A DNA stretch of 64,000 bases from Fredinandcohnia onubensis. Its GTDB lineage: Bacteria > Bacillota > Bacilli > Bacillales > Bacillaceae_L. A program made the position numbers and the translations under genes. The DNA lies in the NCBI RefSeq assembly GCF_002734215.1, contig NZ_NSEB01000006.1, positions 124,001 to 188,000 on the forward strand, given 5' to 3'. Positions within the stretch are counted from its first letter, which is position 1. Every line of letters starts with the position of its first letter. Positions 1 through 9,795 of this stretch are shown here, in pieces. The notes below the pieces were generated by a model, which had not been told where the DNA came from, did no database searches, and saw only the letters and a program-made list of their open reading frames with translations.

Positions 1-1079
<1,079 letters not shown>

Positions 1080-1097
1080 GTTAATTCACCTCTAATC

Positions 1098-1283
1098 AAA
1101 TTCGCCTTGGCGAATTTACGCCCAGATTTTTTTCGAGCTTACTCGAAAATTTTCCATTGAAAATCTGTGGCATCCGCCGGAGGCGTAACTTTATTCAGCC
1201 TGTTACTAACCCTACTCAATATTGTAAAAATCATTATGGACTTAATACCTTCCAAAGGTCTAAATTATCCTGAATAAAGTTAC
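1098..1283. repeat. Nested palindromic intergenic repeat between mtnN and mccA
   Basis: The core (1098-1198) is a set of nested inverted repeats. AAATTCGCC and GGCGAATTT face each other at 1098-1117. TTACGCC (from 1116) pairs with GGCGTAA (to 1188). CAGATTTT (from 1123) pairs with AAAATCTG (about 1160-1167). CGAG-CTTA-CTCG forms the inner hairpin. A further 14-base arm, GTAACTTTATTCAG at 1185-1198, is repeated in inverted form at 1270-1283, and that copy contains the mtnN stop codon. The element looks like a MITE- or REP-like sequence in an operon spacer. No protein is encoded. Whether other copies exist in the genome cannot be seen here. Confidence 0.75.
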
Positions 1284-1984
1284 AAAGACTTGTTAATTTG
1301 TGCTACCATTTTTTCAACTACATCTGATGAATGGGCTGCTGCAGTTTGTAGGAACTGTTCAAACGATACATCAGATTCTTTTCCTGCGATATCTGATAAG
1401 GCACGGATAACGACAAATGGTACTTTAAATTGATGACAAACTTGCGCTACAGCCGCTGCTTCCATCTCTACAGCATATAAATCACCGAACTTTTGACTTA
1501 CAAATGATACTCGCTCTGGATCATTCATGAAGGAGTCACCTGTTGCGATCAATCCAGTCACAACCTGTATATCTGTGATTCCTTCAGCACTTTTTTCAGC
1601 TAACTCTATTAGCTTTTCATCCGCTTTAAATGCAGCTGGCAATCCAGGAACTTGCCCATATTCATAGTTAAAAGCAGTTACATCCACATCATGATGTCTT
1701 ACTTCTGAAGAAATGACAATATCGCCTACATTAAGCGTTTTTAAATGACCACCTGCTGAGCCTGTATTTACAACATAATCTGGTTTAAATTGCTGTAATA
1801 AAATAGTTGTAGATATCGCTGCATTCACTTTTCCAATTCCTGATTTTAATAAAATAACATCATACCCATTTAGCGTCCCGGTATAAAAAACACTTTCGGC
1901 AACTGTGGTTTCCTGTCTATTTTCAATTTTCTCTCTTAAAATTGCTACTTCTTCATCCATTGCTCCAATAATTGCTATCTTCAT
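1280..1984 (-). CDS. mtnN: 5'-methylthioadenosine/S-adenosylhomocysteine nucleosidase
   Basis: A 234-residue nucleoside phosphorylase-fold enzyme that hydrolyses MTA and SAH to adenine plus the thioribosyl or ribosyl-homocysteine product, feeding methionine salvage and the route to cysteine. The N-terminus [11 protein letters not shown] carries the catalytic Glu (E12), VNTGSAGG is the substrate loop, [11 protein letters not shown] binds ribose, and ALSDIAG holds the catalytic Asp near residue 196. Length matches the family. It lies 22 bases after yrrT and upstream of mccA, as in the B. subtilis yrrT-mtnN-mccAB operon. Its TAA stop is inside the outer arm of the palindromic repeat. Confidence 0.96.
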   Translation of the reverse strand: MKIAIIGAMDEEVAILREKIENRQETTVAESVFYTGTLNGYDVILLKSGIGKVNAAISTTILLQQFKPDYVVNTGSAGGHLKTLNVGDIVISSEVRHHDVDVTAFNYEYGQVPGLPAAFKADEKLIELAEKSAEGITDIQVVTGLIATGDSFMNDPERVSFVSQKFGDLYAVEMEAAAVAQVCHQFKVPFVVIRALSDIAGKESDVSFEQFLQTAAAHSSDVVEKMVAQINKSL

Positions 1985-2006
1985 TAGTACGTATCACCTT
2001 TCGTTT

Positions 2007-2651
2007 TTACTGTTTCGTTGCCTCCATGACCCAAACAAAATGATTAAAACGTGTGAATTCAACAGTAAAGCCATTTTGCTTTGCAATTTCACGTAATACA
2101 GGAATGGTTGTGTAATATTCCGTTTCTAGATCTTTTGCAAGGTTATGAAAGCCATTTTGTTTTGCGGAATGAATCGTCATTGTATATTCTTGTTTATTCT
2201 CAAACATTGTATCCGCAAACACTATTTTACCACCTTTTTCAAGCAAGTTGCTATATTGTAAAATAGCTTGGTTTTTCTCGGTGTCCGTTAAGTGGTGAAA
2301 TGCATACGTACTTACAATGGTATCAATCTGGGCTGTTGGCTTATTGAAAACGATAAAGTCTCCATCTTCTATTGTAAAATCAAAGTTATGAAGCTTTTCT
2401 AAGGCGATTTCCCGCATCGGCTTTGATGGTTCCACTCCATACACTTTCTTATTATTGTTAAGTAATTTTTGAGTGAGATTTCCTGTACCCACACCAAACT
2501 CCAAAACAGTGAGACCAGATTTTTGTACAACATCATTTAAGATGTCATCATATCGTGAAAACACTTCTTTATATTCCACATCATGACCGGTTACAGTTGA
2601 ATCATAAGAATCCGCCCAACCTTCAAAAACATCTAAAAATTCTCGCCCCAT
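2007..2651 (-). CDS. yrrT: SAM-dependent methyltransferase YrrT
   Basis: A class I methyltransferase of 214 residues. The SAM-binding motif I is [12 protein letters not shown], followed by the acidic VEPS strand end and the [12 protein letters not shown] motif. It is the first gene of the sulfur operon with mtnN, mccA and mccB; the substrate is not established. I place the start at the ATG of MGREF because GGAGAG lies 8 bases upstream. An in-frame ATG 18 bases earlier would put its own start inside that ribosome site. The upstream AT-rich region carries a possible -10 and a possible CymR-type operator. Confidence 0.9.
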   Translation of the reverse strand: MGREFLDVFEGWADSYDSTVTGHDVEYKEVFSRYDDILNDVVQKSGLTVLEFGVGTGNLTQKLLNNNKKVYGVEPSKPMREIALEKLHNFDFTIEDGDFIVFNKPTAQIDTIVSTYAFHHLTDTEKNQAILQYSNLLEKGGKIVFADTMFENKQEYTMTIHSAKQNGFHNLAKDLETEYYTTIPVLREIAKQNGFTVEFTRFNHFVWVMEATKQ

Positions 2652-2677
2652 TTTTCTCACTCTCCACATTATATATT

Positions 2678-2700
2678 ATTCCTATAAGTATACTATGAAT
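2678..2700 (-). promoter_or_regulatory. Imperfect palindrome upstream of yrrT, candidate CymR operator
   Basis: A 23-base imperfect palindrome with arms ATTC.TA and TA.GAAT spans a possible -10 (TATACT on the minus strand, 2687-2692). In B. subtilis this operon is repressed by CymR, whose gene is at 24050-24463 in this window. The match is by eye and no clear -35 is seen, so this is a weak call. Confidence 0.35.
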
Positions 2701-2767
2701 TAAGCAATGAATTGTTCTAAATTTAACATATTATACTGCTATTATCAATTATTAGATAAGAAAACGC

Positions 2768-2794
2768 ACAAAAAAACGCAGGAATATCCTGCGC
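2768..2794 (-). terminator. Rho-independent terminator after yrrS
   Basis: On the minus strand, CGCAGGATATTCCTGCG forms an 8-bp hairpin followed by seven T. It begins only 6 bases after the yrrS stop and separates pbpI-yrrS from the yrrT operon. Confidence 0.9.
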
Positions 2795-2799
2795 TAAAA

Positions 2800-3549
2800 T
2801 TAATCTTCATCCTCATCTGGTTCGTTTTCGTCTTCATCAGGTTCTGAAGTTTTATAGTTTTTATATGTTTCGCTGTCATTTTCTTTTAATTCTTCAATTT
2901 TTGTTGGTTTCCAGCCTTCGTTAGGAACCCAATTTAAATACACTTTAAGTACTTGTTTTGTTGTTTTCGATGAAACAGTAGCAGTGATCGAATTTCCACC
3001 GTTTCTGCCTAGCCACCACACAACCATATCTGAGCGGTCAAAACCGGTGGCATAACTTGTAGCCATTTCCATTTCATTGCGGTCAACTGAATCGGTTTCG
3101 AAATTCGTTGTATGTGGTTCTGCTTGCTCAGTACCGACTGGCTTCCATGCCTGATTGACGATTGTTTTCACAATATTTGATTCAGGATCACCTTCTGTAA
3201 TCACTTCAGTTTCATCCGTTTCTATTGCTTTTTCCTCTTCAGGCGTTTCTTTTTTTGTATCTTCCTTCGTTTGTTCATTCGTTTCGCCAGAAGTTTCTTC
3301 TGCTTCATTCTCTTTGTTATCTGAAGGGTCCGAAGCAGCTTTTCCATTATCATTTGCCGGTTGATTTGTCTGTTTGGAAGCTACAGAATCATCTACATTT
3401 TTGTCACCGAAAATTAACTTTCCACCAAAAAAGACAATCATAACAACCACAAGGACGATTAAAATATTTAAAATTCGATTTACCTTTTTTCTTTTCGCTC
3501 TTCTTCCAGATCGAGGCCCTTCATTCATTTTGTCTAACTCATACCCCAT
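2800..3549 (-). CDS. yrrS: YrrS family membrane-anchored protein (DUF1510)
   Basis: A 249-residue protein with a basic cytoplasmic N-terminus (SGRRAKRKK), one membrane span at about 26-47, a long Glu/Lys/Thr/Asn-rich linker (50-120), and a C-terminal domain (about 125-230) containing MVVWWLGRNGG and WVPNEGW as in YrrS/DUF1510 proteins. The C-terminus is Asp/Glu-rich. It follows pbpI, as in B. subtilis, where the pair is associated with sporulation; the molecular role is unknown. The ribosome site AGGAGG lies 9 bases before the ATG. The acidic linker is low-complexity and probably disordered. Confidence 0.85.
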   Translation of the reverse strand: MGYELDKMNEGPRSGRRAKRKKVNRILNILIVLVVVMIVFFGGKLIFGDKNVDDSVASKQTNQPANDNGKAASDPSDNKENEAEETSGETNEQTKEDTKKETPEEEKAIETDETEVITEGDPESNIVKTIVNQAWKPVGTEQAEPHTTNFETDSVDRNEMEMATSYATGFDRSDMVVWWLGRNGGNSITATVSSKTTKQVLKVYLNWVPNEGWKPTKIEELKENDSETYKNYKTSEPDEDENEPDEDED

Positions 3550-3638
3550 ATTATAGTACCTCCTAAAAACGACTATTAATCAGTAAACTATCTTCTTATT
3601 CTAGCATGTGATAAAGAAAGGTTGAAGACATTTATTTA

Positions 3639-5414
3639 TCAGTCGCTTTGTTTGGTACCTTTTTCCTGTTCCATTTGATATATACCTTGTACGATTTCAT
3701 AAAAAACAGTATTCGCTACAGACTTTGCTCCTGGCTGTTCTAAATCGACGACGACAAGCGCGTACTTTGGTTTTTCAAATGGAAAATAACCCGCAAACCA
3801 TTTGTTTACAAGGACTGCATCTCCTTGTTTTTTTCCTGTCTCAGCAGTACCTGATTTTCCGGCCACTGTATATGGAAGTTGTGCGAACCTTTGTCCCGTT
3901 CCAGATGTAACAACACCCCTTAATAATTCCTGAAGCCTACTTGCCGTGTATGGAGCTATCTTCGGTCCGTCCATATCCTGTTTGGAGAATGAGAATAGGG
4001 TTGTCCCGTTTTTATATAATACATCACTAACAGTACGAACCTCCTTTTTGGAACCGCCACGAGCAATAGTTGCCATCATATTTGCAATCCCCAATGGAGT
4101 TACCCTAACATCTTTTTGTCCAATGGCTGTTTGTGCAACTGCTTTGGCTACTTTTTTATCACGTTCATCTGTCCAAATTCGGCCATTGTATTCATTTGGC
4201 AGCTGCTTAAAATCTTGAAAACGAAATACATCCCCATTCCATCCAACTGGGCCAAGTAAACCAAGCATTTCAGAATATTGTTCAATCACGTTTTGGTCTT
4301 TTTGTATTAATTCTTGGGCCAGCTTAGCAAAGGTAAAATTACAGCTTTTTGCAAAGCTATCATGAAAATTCAGCATACCATGTGGATATTCGGCTTGCCC
4401 CCCCCCATACAAATCTTGGTCACAATTGAACATACGATCGTTTGAGATTTGTTGATTTTCGATTGTAGCTGCGGCAATAACCGTCTTAAACACAGAACCA
4501 GGGAATTGTGGCATAATCATTTGATTTTCAGCAGAGCCATCCCTGAAAGGGTTTGATGAATTTATATCTGGTTTACTCACCATAGCAAGTAAATCATTAG
4601 ACTCAACATCAAGAAGAACAATTCCACCTTTTTTCAAATCATGCTTATCAAGTATCTTTTCTGTCAACATCTGGAGGTCTCGATCAAGTGTTGTTTGAAT
4701 AGCAACTGGATAATATGGATTTGCAGGTGCAGTGTACTTTACATCAATGCCGAATAATGGTCCTCCATCACCTGCTACGTGATATAAAAGCTTCGCCTCT
4801 CCTTCTGGTAATAGGAATTCATCAAACGTAGATTGTAAACCAGTGATACCTAACTTTGTATTTTTCGGTAAATAGTTTTTCTCTGGATAACGATTTTCGA
4901 ACAACTCTCTGTTTTCCCGGATTAAGCCGATTAAGTGCTCGGCGATTTCACTATCGAGTTCATATTGACGATGGACCGCAAATACACCAGGAATTTGGAG
5001 ATGATTGATTTTATTCATTTGCGTTTCCGTTAATTCTATGGGTCTATCTCCACCTACAATAACAGGCTTTTTCGCTTCCAGAATTTCATCTTTTAGTTTT
5101 GAAGCGGGAATATTTACGATATCCGCTACTTCTTCAACTGGCCATTCAACGTTTTTTAAAAAAGGAAACAACACCAGTGTTGGATAATATTCATGAGTTA
5201 GCGCCTTTTTATTACGGTCAATAAATCTACCACGACCCTGGTCAATAACAAGTTCTTGGGTTCGTTGCGATACACTCGCTTCAATTAAATTCACATCTCT
5301 ATCCGTAAATGATTCTGTACTTACTAGCTGTAATTGTATAAGCCTACCGAGTAATCCAGCTAAGCCTAACAGAATTAGTACCAGAATTAGTAATGCTCGT
5401 CTTTTAATAACCAT
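3639..5414 (-). CDS. pbpI: Class B penicillin-binding protein, PBP4b type (transpeptidase)
   Basis: A 591-residue class B PBP with a signal anchor (about 6-30), a dimerisation/pedestal region (about 50-230) and a transpeptidase domain. The active-site motifs are SVFK (307-310), SCN (357-359) and KSG in GKSGTAETG (520-522). It cross-links peptidoglycan outside the membrane. Synteny with greA and yrrS identifies it as PbpI/PBP4b, reported as a sporulation-specific PBP in B. subtilis. Its ribosome site GAGGTG lies inside the 3' arm of a terminator-like hairpin. Codons for Tyr-Gly-Gly-Gly include a run of nine G (4398-4406 on the coding strand), which could be prone to slippage. Confidence 0.92.
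   Translation of the reverse strand: MVIKRRALLILVLILLGLAGLLGRLIQLQLVSTESFTDRDVNLIEASVSQRTQELVIDQGRGRFIDRNKKALTHEYYPTLVLFPFLKNVEWPVEEVADIVNIPASKLKDEILEAKKPVIVGGDRPIELTETQMNKINHLQIPGVFAVHRQYELDSEIAEHLIGLIRENRELFENRYPEKNYLPKNTKLGITGLQSTFDEFLLPEGEAKLLYHVAGDGGPLFGIDVKYTAPANPYYPVAIQTTLDRDLQMLTEKILDKHDLKKGGIVLLDVESNDLLAMVSKPDINSSNPFRDGSAENQMIMPQFPGSVFKTVIAAATIENQQISNDRMFNCDQDLYGGGQAEYPHGMLNFHDSFAKSCNFTFAKLAQELIQKDQNVIEQYSEMLGLLGPVGWNGDVFRFQDFKQLPNEYNGRIWTDERDKKVAKAVAQTAIGQKDVRVTPLGIANMMATIARGGSKKEVRTVSDVLYKNGTTLFSFSKQDMDGPKIAPYTASRLQELLRGVVTSGTGQRFAQLPYTVAGKSGTAETGKKQGDAVLVNKWFAGYFPFEKPKYALVVVDLEQPGAKSVANTVFYEIVQGIYQMEQEKGTKQSD
4398..4406 (-). other. Nine-G homopolymer within pbpI
   Basis: The coding strand has nine consecutive G, encoding Gly-Gly-Gly just before the PBP4b segment QAEYPHG. 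The frame is intact with nine. Such a run is unusual in this AT-rich sequence and lies before the SCN motif, so loss or gain of one base would remove the rest of the transpeptidase domain. Confidence 0.95.
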
Positions 5415-5416
5415 AG

Positions 5417-5449
5417 AAAAACACCTCGTCTACAGTTTCGACGAGGTGT
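5417..5449 (-). terminator. Terminator-like hairpin between greA and pbpI that contains the pbpI ribosome site
   Basis: On the minus strand ACACCTCGTC (5449-5440) and GACGAGGTGT (5430-5421) form a perfect 10-bp stem with a 9-base loop, followed by a T run and then the pbpI ATG at 5414. It can end greA transcripts. The only good Shine-Dalgarno for pbpI, GAGGTG (5427-5422), is in the descending arm, so read-through RNA would hide it. Confidence 0.85.
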
Positions 5450-5502
5450 CACACTATTTATACATATTAAAATGTTATAAAAAGGCCTAGTGCATTGTCG
5501 TA

Positions 5503-5976
5503 TTAGTCAATCTTAGTGATTTCTACAAGCATTTCTCCACCTGGAGTTTGAACAGTTACCTTATCACCAACATGTTTGCCTAAAAGGCTTTTTGCAATTG
5601 GAGAGTCGTTAGAGATTTTTCCTTCAAATGGGTCTGCTTCTGCACTTCCTACAATTGTATATGTTTCTTCTTCACCATCTGGAAGTTCAATAAACGTAAC
5701 TGATTTTCCTAGTGAAACTCGACCAGCACTGTCAGCGTCTTCTTCAATAATCTTTGCATTACGAATCATATTTTCAATTGTTGTAATACGTCCTTCAACA
5801 AATGCTTGTTCATCTTTCGCAGAGTCATACTCTGAGTTTTCTGAAAGATCCCCAAAGCTTCTTGCAATTTTAATGCGCTCAACTACTTCTTTGCGCTTAA
5901 CTGTCTTTAAATGCTCTAACTCCTGCTCTAATTTTTGCTTTCCTTCTAATGTCATAGGAAATACTTTCTCTACCAT
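5503..5976 (-). CDS. greA: Transcription elongation factor GreA
   Basis: 157 residues, the normal GreA length. The N-terminal coiled coil carries the acidic tip in [18 protein letters not shown] (Asp and Glu residues that coordinate Mg2+ in the RNA polymerase secondary channel). The C-terminal FKBP-like domain includes [15 protein letters not shown]. GreA rescues backtracked polymerase by stimulating transcript cleavage. AAGGAG lies 10 bases upstream of the ATG; a second Met at codon 8 is less likely as the start. It is downstream of udk and upstream of pbpI, as in related bacilli. Confidence 0.97.
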   Translation of the reverse strand: MVEKVFPMTLEGKQKLEQELEHLKTVKRKEVVERIKIARSFGDLSENSEYDSAKDEQAFVEGRITTIENMIRNAKIIEEDADSAGRVSLGKSVTFIELPDGEEETYTIVGSAEADPFEGKISNDSPIAKSLLGKHVGDKVTVQTPGGEMLVEITKID

Positions 5977-6068
5977 AATCCCTTCACTCCTTGTAGTCGT
6001 TACAATCCCCCTGTGATTGCTTTTAAGATAAAATATGTAGTACGAATTTTTTTCTTTACTGTATGTAG

Positions 6069-6105
6069 GGAAAGGAATGGTAGAAAATTACCACCATTCC
6101 TTTCC
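6069..6105 (-). other. Perfect 13-bp stem-loop between udk and greA without a U tract
   Basis: GGAAAGGAATGGT at 6069-6081 is the exact reverse complement of 6093-6105, with an 11-base loop. On neither strand is it followed by a run of T, so it is not a standard terminator. It may stabilise udk mRNA, pause polymerase or mark a processing site. Confidence 0.7.
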
Positions 6106-6148
6106 TTATTGATTGTACTATCATAACACCTTTTTCTCTGTTATGTTA

Positions 6149-6784
6149 TTACAAAATGACACTTTGTTCAAGAATTGTTTGAATTTTTGTTACCATTAAG
6201 TCTATTGCAACGTGATTTTGTCCACCTTCGGGGATAATAATGTCTGCATATCGCTTCGTTGGTTCAACGAATTGATTATGCATCGGACGAACCACTGTTT
6301 CATACTGTTCGATAACAGATTCTAACGTACGGCCACGATCTTTTATGTCACGTAGCATTCTTCGGATGATACGGATATCGGCGTCCGTGTCAACATATAG
6401 TTTAATATCCATCAAATCGCGTAATCTTTCATCCTCAAGAACAAGAATTCCTTCTAAAATAATGACATCTTTAGGTTCAACATTGATCACTTCAGAAGAC
6501 CTTGTATGAAATTTATAGTCATAAACTGGTTTTCTTATACCTTTATATTCAAGAAGATTTTTAATATGTTCAATGAGTAAATCATTATCAAAAGCCAGTG
6601 GATGATCATAATTTGTATTTAATCTATCTTCAAAAGGTATATCACTTTGATCTTTATAATAGGAATCCTGCTCAATCATCATGATTGAATGGCCTCTAAA
6701 ATGCTCATAAATGGCTTTTGAAACACTTGTTTTACCAGATCCTGAGCCCCCAGCAATGCCAATGACAATTGGCTTTCTGCTCAT
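6149..6784 (-). CDS. udk: Uridine kinase
   Basis: A 211-residue P-loop kinase. The Walker A motif is [12 protein letters not shown] near the N-terminus, the DHPLAFD segment belongs to the nucleoside site, and [17 protein letters not shown] follows as in uridine kinases. It phosphorylates uridine and cytidine in pyrimidine salvage. The ATG follows the trhP2 stop by 1 base, so it is the tail of the trmR-trhP1-trhP2 operon, the same order as in B. subtilis. Confidence 0.96.
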   Translation of the reverse strand: MSRKPIVIGIAGGSGSGKTSVSKAIYEHFRGHSIMMIEQDSYYKDQSDIPFEDRLNTNYDHPLAFDNDLLIEHIKNLLEYKGIRKPVYDYKFHTRSSEVINVEPKDVIILEGILVLEDERLRDLMDIKLYVDTDADIRIIRRMLRDIKDRGRTLESVIEQYETVVRPMHNQFVEPTKRYADIIIPEGGQNHVAIDLMVTKIQTILEQSVIL

Positions 6785-6785
6785 C

Positions 6786-8060
6786 TTACTTCCCCTTTCG
6801 CATCATGTTGTTTGGATAAACAGGCTTGTCCACTTTAAACGAAACAATTTGCAATGGATGTTTCGCAGCTTCTATTCCGTTTCCGTCCTCATCCCAAATC
6901 GTCTCAACTGTTTGTGTGAAGTTGTCAATTTCAGGGCCGAAAAATTCAACCTGGTCTCCCTTTTTAAAGTAATTGCGTTGTTGTAACGTTACAATTCCTG
7001 ATTCCTTTTCATAGTCTAACACGAGACCTGCAAAATCATAAGTTGTTTTTTTACTATGTGTACCATACATTTGCTCTGAAACTCCAGGAACCCCTTCAAA
7101 GAAGGCAGGAGCAGTCTCACGATTTGCACACTTATCGAGCTCTTTAAGCCACTCTTCATCTATGACGAAATTATCTGGATCTGCACTATACGCATCGATC
7201 ACTTTACGGTAAACACTTACTACTGTTGCAATATAGTGAATTGACTTCATTCGTCCTTCAATTTTCAAGCTATCAATTCCTAATTCAATCATGCGTGGAA
7301 TCGATTCGATAAGCTTTAGGTCTTTTGGACTCATTGCAAATGGAGCATCATTGTCACCAAATAGGGCTACTTCATTTTCATTTTCGTCCAATTTGAATAA
7401 TTCGTAATCCCATCGACATGATTGGCAACAACCACCACGATTCGAATCACGAGCTGTCATATGATTACTTAATGTACAACGTCCAGAATAAGCAATACAC
7501 ATCGCACCATGAACAAAAGTTTCGATTTCAATATCGACCTTTTCCTTCATTTCTTCAATTTCTTCTGCACTTGTTTCACGCGCTAAAACAACACGTTCTA
7601 AACCTTCTTCTTTCCAGAATTGAACAGCCTTCCAGTTAGAAAGTGATTGCTGCGTACTTAAGTGTACTTCCATTTTTGGAGCCACTCGCTTGCATGTTTC
7701 AATAATAAGGGGATCTGCAACGATAATTCCAGATACTCCAGCATTTTCTAATCCGGCCAAGTATTCATCTAATCCATCTATATTTTCATTATGAGCAAAT
7801 ATATTTGTCGTAACATAGATTTTCGCACCATATTTTTTCGCAAATTCCACACCTTCAGCGATTTCTTCTAATGTGAAATTATCAGCATTTGAACGCAATC
7901 CATATTCTTGACCACCTATAAAAACAGCATCTGCGCCATAATGAACAGCAATTTTTAGTTTTTCAAGGTTACCTGCTGGAGCAAGCAACTCAGGCTTTTT
8001 AACAATTACACGTTTGCCGTCTACTATCTTTGAAATAGGCTCTTTCACAACTGCTGTCAT
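6786..8060 (-). CDS. trhP2: U32-family tRNA hydroxylation protein TrhP2 (YrrO)
   Basis: A 424-residue peptidase-U32-family protein. The [15 protein letters not shown]-terminus and [18 protein letters not shown] signature are diagnostic, with the Cys-rich segment [11 protein letters not shown] following. The C-terminal part (about 325-420) is a small beta-barrel. In B. subtilis YrrO with YrrN is required to form 5-hydroxyuridine at tRNA position 34; the old label collagenase-like protease is probably misleading. The conserved cysteines may bind an Fe-S cluster, which is inference. It follows trhP1 by 22 bases. Confidence 0.92.
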   Translation of the reverse strand: MTAVVKEPISKIVDGKRVIVKKPELLAPAGNLEKLKIAVHYGADAVFIGGQEYGLRSNADNFTLEEIAEGVEFAKKYGAKIYVTTNIFAHNENIDGLDEYLAGLENAGVSGIIVADPLIIETCKRVAPKMEVHLSTQQSLSNWKAVQFWKEEGLERVVLARETSAEEIEEMKEKVDIEIETFVHGAMCIAYSGRCTLSNHMTARDSNRGGCCQSCRWDYELFKLDENENEVALFGDNDAPFAMSPKDLKLIESIPRMIELGIDSLKIEGRMKSIHYIATVVSVYRKVIDAYSADPDNFVIDEEWLKELDKCANRETAPAFFEGVPGVSEQMYGTHSKKTTYDFAGLVLDYEKESGIVTLQQRNYFKKGDQVEFFGPEIDNFTQTVETIWDEDGNGIEAAKHPLQIVSFKVDKPVYPNNMMRKGK

Positions 8061-8082
8061 ACAATTTCCTCCTTTTCTCTTG

Positions 8083-9012
8083 CTAGTAAACCGTTTCTTT
8101 AAAATAAAAACCTGTATCTAGTGGGCGATTTATTGGTTGAAGTTCTTCAAGTTGTGATAATAGGTCATCCTTGATATCTTCATACTCATCACGATTTTCG
8201 ACACATAAGTCGATTGCTTTTCGATAGATTTTTGTAACCTCAATCAGATACTCTGTTGATTTTAAAATCCCCTCGATTTTAAAGCTATCTACACCAGCAT
8301 CAATCATTTCTTCCAATTCATCGACAATACACACATCATTTGGGCTCATGATATGAGTGCCATTTTCGTCTTCAAAAATAGGATATTTATTGCCACGCTC
8401 TTCATCGAATAGAAACATATCTTTTTCTTTTTTACGATTTTCAACTTCCATAACATTACCTTGATATTCGAAATAGTTTCCGACTAATGAACGCTTCGAT
8501 TGGAACATGCACATCATTCCATGTACTTGAACTTCAATTTCAACTTCTGCATTTTCCTTTATTTCAACAATTGCATCCATGTTTAACTCACGAGCAAGAA
8601 CCCCACGCTTTGCGCCTTTTCTGCCCCAGTAATTACATGTATACCAATTTGTCGCTGTTGTTTCAGTATTCCAGTGAAGTTTCATTTCTGGTGCTACCTC
8701 TTTTACAGTCATCAGTACAGCAGGGTCACCAAAAACAATCGCATCCACATTGCTATCACGTAGAAACGCGACATAGTCTCCTAACTCAGGGACCTTTTCA
8801 TTATGGAAAAGGGCATTCATTGCAACGTATATTTTCGCGTCATGTGCATGAGCAACCTCAACCGCTTTTACAATTTCCTCACGGTTAAATTCACCAGCAA
8901 GACGCAAACCGTATCGTTGTTCACCTATAATAAAAGCTGTAGCACCAGCATTAATCAATGGTTCAATATCTTCTACACATGTAGGAGTCACCAGTAACTC
9001 TGGTTTCTTCAT
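8083..9012 (-). CDS. trhP1: U32-family tRNA hydroxylation protein TrhP1 (YrrN)
   Basis: A 309-residue paralogue of the next gene, lacking the C-terminal extension. It has PELLVTPTCVEDIE at the N-terminus and VHGMMCMFQSKRSLVGNY where TrhP2 has the full U32 signature, and it lacks the CxxC cluster. In B. subtilis YrrN acts together with YrrO in tRNA U34 hydroxylation, so this may be a partner subunit rather than an independent enzyme; that last point is inference. Its ATG overlaps the trmR stop by 4 bases (ATGA), a sign of coupled translation. Confidence 0.92.
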   Translation of the reverse strand: MKKPELLVTPTCVEDIEPLINAGATAFIIGEQRYGLRLAGEFNREEIVKAVEVAHAHDAKIYVAMNALFHNEKVPELGDYVAFLRDSNVDAIVFGDPAVLMTVKEVAPEMKLHWNTETTATNWYTCNYWGRKGAKRGVLARELNMDAIVEIKENAEVEIEVQVHGMMCMFQSKRSLVGNYFEYQGNVMEVENRKKEKDMFLFDEERGNKYPIFEDENGTHIMSPNDVCIVDELEEMIDAGVDSFKIEGILKSTEYLIEVTKIYRKAIDLCVENRDEYEDIKDDLLSQLEELQPINRPLDTGFYFKETVY

Positions 9013-9659
9013 TCCGTTACACCTCTTCTTTTACTTAATGCAACCCCATCCCCAACAGGTAAGATAGTAGTCAGATAATCTGGGTGTGCGAGGAGCCATT
9101 CATTGTACGATTTAATTTTTGTTACGAGATTTCTTATTCTTTTACTCTCAATTTGTTCCTCTGCAACAAGCCCTTTAAATAGTACATTATCCGTAACAAT
9201 TAAACCATCCTTTGAAAGGCATTTTTCATAGATGTCAAAAAAATGTCGATATTGCCCTTTAGCAGCATCGATAAAAATGCAATCAAATTCCCCATGTTTC
9301 TTTACTTCCTCAGCTGCTTCAAGAGCATCACCGAATATCACTTCAATTTGTAAACCTGTCCCTGTTCGTTCAATATTTTCAAGGGCTTTTTCGTATCTTT
9401 CTTGATCTCTTTCAATTGTGACAATTTTCGTATTTGGAAGTGCCTGAGCCATCCGAATAGCAGAATAGCCAATTGCCGTTCCAATTTCTAAAATTTGCTT
9501 TGGCTCAGAAATACGCAATATTTGAAGCATTGTTTCAATGCCTACTAGTTCCATAATTGGTACATTGTTTTCTTTTGCATAATGTTCAATTTCTTCAATG
9601 ATTTCGTCTCTTTTTGGAAATAGACCTTCTAGATAATTGGTTATTTTGCTTGATAACAA
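9009..9659 (-). CDS. trmR: tRNA 5-hydroxyuridine methyltransferase TrmR (O-methyltransferase family 3)
   Basis: A 216-residue SAM-dependent O-methyltransferase. Motif I is ILEIGTAIGYSAIRM, then the VTIERD strand and FDCIFIDAAKGQY, which supplies the metal-binding acidic residues. In B. subtilis TrmR (YrrM) methylates 5-hydroxyuridine to 5-methoxyuridine at tRNA position 34, the step after TrhP1/TrhP2, encoded directly downstream here. I chose the TTG start at 9659: GGAGG lies 8 bases upstream. The in-frame ATG at 9674 would overlap that ribosome site. Confidence 0.93.
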   Translation of the reverse strand: MLSSKITNYLEGLFPKRDEIIEEIEHYAKENNVPIMELVGIETMLQILRISEPKQILEIGTAIGYSAIRMAQALPNTKIVTIERDQERYEKALENIERTGTGLQIEVIFGDALEAAEEVKKHGEFDCIFIDAAKGQYRHFFDIYEKCLSKDGLIVTDNVLFKGLVAEEQIESKRIRNLVTKIKSYNEWLLAHPDYLTTILPVGDGVALSKRRGVTE

Positions 9660-9755
9660 GAAAAAAACCTCCATTTCAGTATGGTGGTATTGGTTAAAAG
9701 TGCAGTAATTTTGCTTTTTTATTTTTGTATGATAATAATTTCAACTTATTTTACC

Positions 9756-9790
9756 ATAAAGAAAAAGGGAACGCCATATTGGGTTCCCTA
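9756..9790 (-). terminator. Rho-independent terminator after mltG
   Basis: On the minus strand AGGGAAC and GTTCCCT form a hairpin with a 10-base loop, followed by TTTTTCTTT. It lies just after the mltG stop and separates it from trmR. Confidence 0.88.
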
Positions 9791-9795
9791 GTAAG

